In this document: in pieces, positions 15,401-19,241 of the stretch
Layout of the letters: the number at the start of each line of letters is the position of its first letter
Position numbering within the stretch: the first letter of the stretch is position 1
Source of the DNA: Pseudomonadota bacterium
GTDB taxonomy: Bacteria > Bdellovibrionota > Bacteriovoracia > Bacteriovoracales > Bacteriovoracaceae
Length of the DNA: 19,241 bases
Reading direction: 5' to 3'
Assembly: GCA_023432655.1 (NCBI GenBank)
Contig: JAEYUK010000184.1
Coordinates: forward strand, 1 to 19,241
Made by a program: the position numbers and the translations under genes
Notes under the pieces: generated by a model
Seen by the model: the letters and a program-made list of their open reading frames with translations, nothing else
Told to the model about the DNA's origin: nothing
Databases searched by the model: none

Positions 15401-15545
15401 AGCGTCCATCGTTTTCACTTACGTTATGACTCCTCCGGTTCACATACTCCTTATGAGAATTAAAAAGTTTGCTGCTCGCTTTAAATCTCGGCAGGTTGGT
15501 AAAGATATTCCTGAGATTGTTGCCAGTGTGAAGCACGCTGAATAA
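12459..15545 (+). CDS. RND-superfamily (HAE1/AcrB-like) inner-membrane protein without the proton-relay residues
   Basis: The protein is 1,028 residues, normal for the AcrB family, with TM1 at about 8-28, a first periplasmic loop, TM2-6 at about 333-485, TM7 at about 528-545, a second periplasmic loop, and TM8-12 at about 847-1005. Family landmarks include FIRRPATT (5-12), the TM4 region ending ALLIIEN (400-406), and KPILMTS in TM11. Where AcrB has Asp407-Asp408 in TM4, this protein has Ala398-Asn399 (LIANALLIIEN). Where AcrB has Lys940 in TM10, it has Asn913 (GLAVNNAILLVEY). These residues carry proton coupling in AcrB, so a normal proton-driven cycle is unlikely. It overlaps the adaptor by 4 bp and ends before a strong terminator. 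The reading frame is intact. Confidence 0.93.
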   Translation: MIETFIRRPATTIIFIAVFMVLGLSSIGNMIIEPTPKVEFPLVSIETIYPGASPDEIETQILKRIEDAISEVSEIKKINGMARENFGMVMVEFNIEADVNVKSIEIKDKVEAILDDFPSGAERPVIAKFDPLLLPIAALILTSDKHDMTQLYEFSDKKLKTLLTSINGVASVDISGGRERQINVWLDNNLLIKNYLSIQNVTRAIEEKNLNIPGGSIDRQDNKVTVRFVGEFQSVKDIENLKITSNEGRTYLLKEIGRVEDSYKEIEKVARFNGEEVVALSVKKLSDGDAVRIVSSLKKKLPEIQKSLPEGMNLRMGIDTTEITLDETVGTVKGIVLGVGLTVLTILFFLGDWRGAIISAIVIPTSIISTFFIMDMQNFSINNMTLLAFGTCLGTLIANALLIIENVYKHLQMGKDSIRASVDGTKEVLLAVLAGSGTNIVVFSPLALMGGIIGKFMIQFGMTVVYATLFSILASITLTPMLCAYLLKDPKKLKGPFVRFASGLDKVLDRMMGFFKTPFDFMMKRPIVSIALVIALFLSIQYPASRIGSEFIPRSDRDEFTVELEMPDGTPVEKTTETIKQLEADIKVYPEVINYFSDIGYDGEDKGRITVKLTPSKTRERSYEAIMNDLLPKTALLPEAKVYLSGGNKTNDGLGDITIDIRGDNIQDMAVVSEKFSAIMNETGYFSGIKSSYIRPKMEVRFEPNPEAVIQQRLTNAAVGSVIRALVNGNDESVYKEGGEEYDINVTLDKGFKKTPEDFNQFLIMGKDGLIPISSLGEVKQVEATSPVKRRDKSKIIQLNGFLNKSSAGVVMGQLAESFKDVEMPEGVSYRYTGKAENQEESAAEIGKAFLLATILTYMLLVAVLNSFIYPISISSCIVTSFLGVFLMLYFFDGSVNIGSMMAFVMVVGLAVNNAILLVEYAHQLMDQGMKAEDALWESAKSKIKPILMTSIAIITGTMPQAFDADKIKASMGLVVIGGMLASIVFTYVMTPPVHILLMRIKKFAARFKSRQVGKDIPEIVASVKHAE

Positions 15546-15559
15546 ACACAAACCTAGTT

Positions 15560-15588
15560 GGGCCCCTTTCTTAGGGGCCCTTTAGTTT
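15560..15588 (+). terminator. Intrinsic terminator of the TolC-MFP-RND operon
   Basis: GGGCCCC (15560-15566) pairs with GGGGCCC (15574-15580) across a 7-base loop, and TTTAGTTT follows. It begins 14 nt after the RND stop codon. Confidence 0.85.
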
Positions 15589-15608
15589 CTTCGGGACAAT
15601 GACCCCCC

Positions 15609-15935
15609 TTAAAGAGGCAATCCGTGGTCATGTATTGAAATTAATTTACATTTTGGGAGAGACATCTTTACTTGCATGCGATGAGTGATACCGCTTGTAT
15701 TAAGACGGAAAATATGAATTTCCACTGGATTACTGGTTGAGTTCCAGACTTCTTCTCCAAAGATCATTGTTTCGTCTTTGGGTTCTAATCTGATAGATCC
15801 TTCTAAACGCACTATATTTGTCACTGAGTGATTGATAACTTCATTTAAGCGAAGTTTGGCTTCATTAGAACATTGTGAACTAGCAAACGATGAAGTGCAT
15901 ACGACTAAGCTCATAAAAGCGACTAATTTTTTCAT
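15609..15935 (-). CDS. Small secreted protein of unknown function
   Basis: The protein has 108 residues with a clear signal peptide (residues 1-19, ending SSFAS). The mature part of about 89 residues contains two cysteines, Cys22 near its N-terminus and Cys96 near its C-terminus, which could form one disulfide closing a small beta-rich domain (alternating strands such as VEIHIFRL and MQVKMSL). AGGAG lies 7 nt before the ATG, supporting the start. I do not recognise a family. It converges with the RND operon, whose terminator lies beyond its stop, and is downstream of the urea transporter on the same strand with an 80-bp gap, so it probably has its own promoter. Confidence 0.75.
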   Translation of the reverse strand: MKKLVAFMSLVVCTSSFASSQCSNEAKLRLNEVINHSVTNIVRLEGSIRLEPKDETMIFGEEVWNSTSNPVEIHIFRLNTSGITHRMQVKMSLPKCKLISIHDHGLPL

Positions 15936-16015
15936 GCGAGTCTCCTGTTGGTTTGGTGAGTGGTCATATCACGATTCAGGATGAAGCAAATGAAAATGAG
16001 AAATGTGAACAAATT

Positions 16016-16909
16016 TTATAGGGTATTGGTTCTTTGAAATAACATCCGAGCGCCCAGTATCGTCCATACAGCGAAAACAAAAGGTGCCGTTAAGGTAGGA
16101 AGTTCATAATATGCCAAAACATCACCTAAAAACTCTTGATAAATCAGAGTTAGCGCTATCCCCATAATCGTACCAATCATTGCCTCTTTGCTTTTTTCCA
16201 AGAAGACGCTTCCTAAGGCTATGGCCGTCAAAATTGCATTATAACTAAAGAGCCCTTTACCTAAAAGCTCGGGACTTAATCCCCTTCCATAGGCCACCAA
16301 AAAAGTAAGAACCACGGCCAAGAGAGAATAGAAACCTCCCAACCATGAAGTTAAGAAGAGACCTATAAGTATTAGTGCCCCCGTAAATGAATCTTCTAAA
16401 AGAAAGACTTGGGAAAAACTATTCAAAGGTCCTTGGATAAAGACATCAGTGGATGAAGAAGAAGGGGGAATTCCTTTTAGTTCAGGAAAATAGTTTTGAA
16501 CAAGAGAAAGTATTACCCAGGTTATAAGCAAAAAAGGGAATGTCAGGGCCGGAAAGTTCATTTTCTTTGGGGCCTTTTCCAAAACTAAATACATCAAAAG
16601 TACTGATAGAATTGCGCCCATGACGAGTAGACTGGCCATCAATGCAGATGGCCTTAGAAAAACTGCTCCCGCTATTCCAATTAGAACAGCGTTATACCCA
16701 TAAAGTCCATTTCTGATAAATTGAAGATTGGCCCTCAAAAGAAAGGCCGCGAAATTGGCGATTATAGCGCAGGAAAGAGCGCATACTAAAATACCAAACT
16801 CTTGATTTACAAAACATGCCAGTCCTATGCCGATTAAAAAGAGTCCTCCTGTTAAAGGGGAGTCCTGAAACATCACTTGGGCCACATTTCTTAAAATAAT
16901 AAAATTCAT
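16016..16909 (-). CDS. Urea transporter (UT family)
   Basis: This 297-residue integral membrane protein shows the internal duplication of UT proteins. The first half has GLYGYNAVLIG (68-78) and FPALTFPF (119-126). The second half has GLFSYNAILT (219-228) and LPTLTAPFVF (270-279). Each half begins with a matching helix (VAQVMFQDSPLTGGLFLIG and FSQVFLLEDSFTGALILIG). UT proteins form trimers with a channel-like pore per subunit and pass urea down its gradient across the inner membrane. No urease or nickel genes lie in the window, so the use of urea cannot be placed. The start lacks a clear Shine-Dalgarno, but the first repeat begins right after it. It is divergent from the JmjC oxygenase gene, with 86 bp between. 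Confidence 0.92.
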   Translation of the reverse strand: MNFIILRNVAQVMFQDSPLTGGLFLIGIGLACFVNQEFGILVCALSCAIIANFAAFLLRANLQFIRNGLYGYNAVLIGIAGAVFLRPSALMASLLVMGAILSVLLMYLVLEKAPKKMNFPALTFPFLLITWVILSLVQNYFPELKGIPPSSSSTDVFIQGPLNSFSQVFLLEDSFTGALILIGLFLTSWLGGFYSLLAVVLTFLVAYGRGLSPELLGKGLFSYNAILTAIALGSVFLEKSKEAMIGTIMGIALTLIYQEFLGDVLAYYELPTLTAPFVFAVWTILGARMLFQRTNTL

Positions 16910-16995
16910 GATTTTATTTTGATCGAAAGATCGTTCAATGTAAAAAAAGTTATTTGCTTATCGATGAATCCAGAAACGTGCTAAGTTAGATATCT

Positions 16996-17889
16996 ATGAA
17001 AAAAGGTCTATCTCTCATTAATCCTTATACCCTTACTGAATTTCTTGTTCATTATGAAAAAGATGAACCTTTTATGGTTCGTCCTCAACACGAGATCATT
17101 AAACCTTTGCTGGAATTACCCTTCCTCGTCTCTTTGAACTCCCTTCTGAATTCCTGGCCTCACATTATACAGGCCCATCTACCTGATGTTCGTGATGAAG
17201 CTAGTTCCATAGATACCACAACCAAAGATGCCCTTAAGCTTTTTAATAATGGAATGGGACTCCTTTTTAATGAAGCTCATACCATTTCTCCGCTTTTAAA
17301 TCAGTGGTTGGATGATCTTAGAAAGGATTTGGGGTTATCAGCAATGACTATTGGTCGTTGTCTTATTTACGCCACTCCTGATGGTAAAGGGACAGCTACT
17401 CATTTTGATCAGAACATAAACTTTGTCTTACAGGTTCATGGGACAAAGAAATGGAAAATGGCTCCCAATCAAGATGTGGTGAATCCCCTGACAAGGCATA
17501 CGATGGGTATGGATCCAGATCCGGAAATGATGAGTTATCTGGATGGACCTCTGCCAACTCAAATGCCGGAGGACGCTCAGGAGTTTGTTCTCACTCCTGG
17601 TTCAGTATTATTTGTACCGAGAGGATATTGGCATTCTACTGAAGCCGAAGGTGATGCTTTGGCCCTTAATTTTACCTTCACACCACCCACCTGGATTGAT
17701 CTCTTTACCGCCGCCATGAGAAGTCGTCTCGCCCTTATCCCTGAGTGGCGAGAAACAGCAGACGGGGTAAGCGATGAAGCACGAAGGGCCCAGGCCCAGC
17801 AGAAGTTTGACTTTTTATTGGCGACCCTCGCGCAGGAGCTTCCACATTGGAGAGCAAGCGATGTGCTGGAAGCGACAGATCCACTCTGA
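16996..17889 (+). CDS. JmjC/cupin-4 type Fe(II)/2-oxoglutarate oxygenase
   Basis: The protein has 297 residues. The double-stranded beta-helix core carries an iron-binding HxD pair, His136 and Asp138, in ATHFDQNINFVLQVHGTKKW (134-153). The distal His213 is in PRGYWHSTEAEG (208-219). These motifs resemble the RoxA/MINA-like cupin-4 family, whose members hydroxylate ribosomal proteins; E. coli RoxA modifies an arginine of L16. This protein lacks the longer C-terminal winged-helix region of RoxA. The target could therefore differ, and a ribosomal role is only a family-level guess. Expected location is cytoplasm. No clear Shine-Dalgarno precedes the ATG. It ends 7 bp from the convergent lipoprotein gene. 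Confidence 0.85.
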   Translation: MKKGLSLINPYTLTEFLVHYEKDEPFMVRPQHEIIKPLLELPFLVSLNSLLNSWPHIIQAHLPDVRDEASSIDTTTKDALKLFNNGMGLLFNEAHTISPLLNQWLDDLRKDLGLSAMTIGRCLIYATPDGKGTATHFDQNINFVLQVHGTKKWKMAPNQDVVNPLTRHTMGMDPDPEMMSYLDGPLPTQMPEDAQEFVLTPGSVLFVPRGYWHSTEAEGDALALNFTFTPPTWIDLFTAAMRSRLALIPEWRETADGVSDEARRAQAQQKFDFLLATLAQELPHWRASDVLEATDPL

Positions 17890-17896
17890 TTCTTAT

Positions 17897-18427
17897 TTAA
17901 GTACTCTCTGGCACCAAAATAACCATAACCAAAGAAGCCCGATCCTCATCGAGTTTTTGGATCTCAAGAGACTTCTTTGTTTCTGATTTATCATCTCGCT
18001 GGGCCATGTTGATCTTCTTGATTTGAGCTTCCTTACTTAAATTTTTCAGATAGTCTTCAACCACCTTGGCGCGGTTATCAGCGAGTTTCACTTCTTTGGG
18101 GGAAAGGCTTTTATTTTTTGAAGGATAGTCTTGATCTGACCACGAAATAATCTGAACCGACTCAAGTTTTTGTGACCGGGCCTTATTAAAAAGTTTCTTT
18201 AATTCTTCTCGGTGGTGATTATTTAATTTGGTCGCATTTTTATTAAAACGAAGTTCGGTGACAAGATTACTGCCCATTTCACCTGCAATCTGTTTGGCCG
18301 CGACACTGGGTGTTTTGGGATTGGTGGTATTTACTTCAGGATTTTCCTTGGAGTAAATGATCGGTTTCTTTTTAGGTTTTTCTGAACTGCAGCCAAGAAG
18401 AATGAGCGATAAGATAAAATATTTCAT
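17897..18427 (-). CDS. Lipoprotein with an OmpA-like C-terminal domain
   Basis: The protein has 176 residues. A lipoprotein signal (MKYFILSLILLGC) puts the lipid-modified cysteine at position 13, so the product is anchored in the inner or outer membrane. A Lys/Pro/Asn-rich linker spans about 17-50. Residues about 58-172 have the outline of an OmpA-like domain: an opening strand ELRFNKNATKL (58-68), VQIISWSDQD, and the LADNRAKVVEDYLKN helix (115-129), the equivalent of the conserved NRA segment that contacts peptidoglycan. The match is weak, so binding to peptidoglycan is inferred. Its ATG overlaps the stop of the DUF748 gene (ATGA), showing translational coupling. Confidence 0.8.
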   Translation of the reverse strand: MKYFILSLILLGCSSEKPKKKPIIYSKENPEVNTTNPKTPSVAAKQIAGEMGSNLVTELRFNKNATKLNNHHREELKKLFNKARSQKLESVQIISWSDQDYPSKNKSLSPKEVKLADNRAKVVEDYLKNLSKEAQIKKINMAQRDDKSETKKSLEIQKLDEDRASLVMVILVPEST

Positions 18428-19241
18428 TTTTCCTCCTGGGCCTCTTTTAAATCGATACTATTTTCTATCCCCCGGCTTTGTTCCTGAATAAAACCATGGG
18501 AAATCATTTTTCCGATTGTTTCTCCACCATCAACTTTAAATTCTTTATCCAGGGTAAAGGGAATTCTCGTGGCCATTGTTTCCTGGGCCTTAAAGGTCGT
18601 GTTCCCAATGGCCGAAATAATTTCAATGATCCAGTGTTTTGGGCCCTTAAAGTTTTCATCCTTTTTAATGACGTCAAGACCTGTAATAAAAGGCTTGAAA
18701 TAACCCTGGATAGATTGACCTTCGGATTTCGCCTCTGCATAAAGATCAAGTTCTCCTCTGGTGAATGTTAAAGGCAACTGTTCTTTAAGAAAGCGATTAA
18801 GGGTTGTGAGATCGAAATTAAGAATCTCCGTATCTATCGTCCATTGGGGCCTCTCTTTAGACATACTCATCTCACCTTCGATTTTTAACTGGCCACTTCC
18901 AATTAGTGTCCCGTTTATATTAAAGGGACTGAAAGGTGCATTCTTATCCGGAATGAGGTTGGTGACTCTGGCATTTAAATCTGAGAGGAGGATTCTTTCT
19001 TTGGTCGTGAGTGACGGAATATAGTCAGTACTCACTTTGGAATTGATTAAATCCAGTCGAGGAATACGGACTCGGTTTTTTTCTTTTTTCTCTGTTTTAT
19101 CTAAACTTGCCAGATGCTCTTTAATTGCTGGCATAAGTCCTGGAGTGACATTCATTTCCAGGTTTTTAATGAGGATTTTGCTTGAAATGAGACCGTTTAT
19201 TAACTCTTTCCATGAAAGAGAAGTGTTGACTGTGGCAATGG
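18424..19241 (-). CDS. AsmA-like DUF748-family envelope protein, 5' end outside window
   Basis: The frame is open to the right edge, so only the last 271 residues are visible; a methionine at 19155 is internal. The visible part begins with an AsmA-like repeat segment (VNTSLSWKELINGLISSI). The C-terminus carries the DUF748 pattern: GYFKPFITGLDV, a helical WIIEIISAIGNTTF segment, and MATRIPF, followed by a final beta region. DUF748 and AsmA relatives are long inner-membrane-anchored periplasmic proteins linked to lipid movement and envelope integrity. The gene overlaps the OmpA-like lipoprotein gene by 4 bp, so the two products probably act together at the envelope. Family assignment is by motif recall, not by alignment. 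Confidence 0.78.
   Translation of the reverse strand, partial: IATVNTSLSWKELINGLISSKILIKNLEMNVTPGLMPAIKEHLASLDKTEKKEKNRVRIPRLDLINSKVSTDYIPSLTTKERILLSDLNARVTNLIPDKNAPFSPFNINGTLIGSGQLKIEGEMSMSKERPQWTIDTEILNFDLTTLNRFLKEQLPLTFTRGELDLYAEAKSEGQSIQGYFKPFITGLDVIKKDENFKGPKHWIIEIISAIGNTTFKAQETMATRIPFTLDKEFKVDGGETIGKMISHGFIQEQSRGIENSIDLKEAQEEK

Noticed and set aside
16921..16932. GATC-GAAA-GATC inverted repeat between the urea transporter and JmjC genes
   Set aside because: Only a 4-bp stem; too short to call an operator or terminator.
1..19241. Mobile elements, CRISPR arrays, tRNA or rRNA genes
   Set aside because: No transposase or integrase frames, no regularly spaced direct repeats, and no tRNA- or rRNA-like sequence were seen.

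Overview
The window looks like chromosomal DNA of a Gram-negative bacterium of moderate G+C. Evidence for a two-membrane cell is a TolC-type outer-membrane channel, an RND inner-membrane protein, a lipobox protein with an OmpA-like end, and an AsmA-like DUF748 protein. Signal peptides ending in A-x-A style sites, many small secreted proteins and a large envelope protein built of cadherin/Ig-like modules would suit a Bdellovibrionota (Bacteriovorax/Peredibacter-like) genome. That assignment is inference from general character, not from a marker gene. There are no rRNA or tRNA genes, insertion sequences, integrases or CRISPR arrays.

Layout. 1-3757 (minus) is the N-terminal 1,252 codons of a giant membrane-anchored modular surface or periplasmic protein, running off the left edge. 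Next come a GT2 glycosyltransferase (minus), a BON-domain protein (plus), and a convergent Hsp70/YegD-type ATPase (minus). RbgA/YlqF GTPase and Old Yellow Enzyme follow (plus, probably one operon). They converge with an exported alpha/beta hydrolase and a tiny Lys/Glu-rich exported protein (minus). A TetR regulator and a tightly coupled three-gene TolC / membrane-fusion / RND operon (plus) occupy 9803-15545 and end in a strong intrinsic terminator. The right end holds a small secreted protein and a urea transporter (minus), a divergent JmjC/cupin oxygenase (plus), and the overlapping pair DUF748 (5'-truncated by the window edge) and OmpA-like lipoprotein (minus).

The most unusual content is the efflux-like operon. 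The RND protein is full length with intact flanking sequence, yet the residues at the proton-relay positions (AcrB D407, D408, K940) are Ala, Asn and Asn. Its partner membrane-fusion protein, translationally coupled on both sides, is only 224 residues and seems to lack the lipoyl domain and alpha-helical hairpin. The genes are uninterrupted and appear to be expressed together, so this looks like a specialised, non-canonical tripartite assembly rather than decay. The regulator seems to start at an ATT codon behind a perfect Shine-Dalgarno sequence. Its promoter region and that of the operon share a 15-base motif (12 of 15 identical) that is a good candidate operator.

Other points of note are a perfect 16-bp palindrome in front of the giant modular protein, a G4 motif of NKVN instead of NKxD in the RbgA-like GTPase, and a possible 10-codon minigene overlapping the rbgA start.
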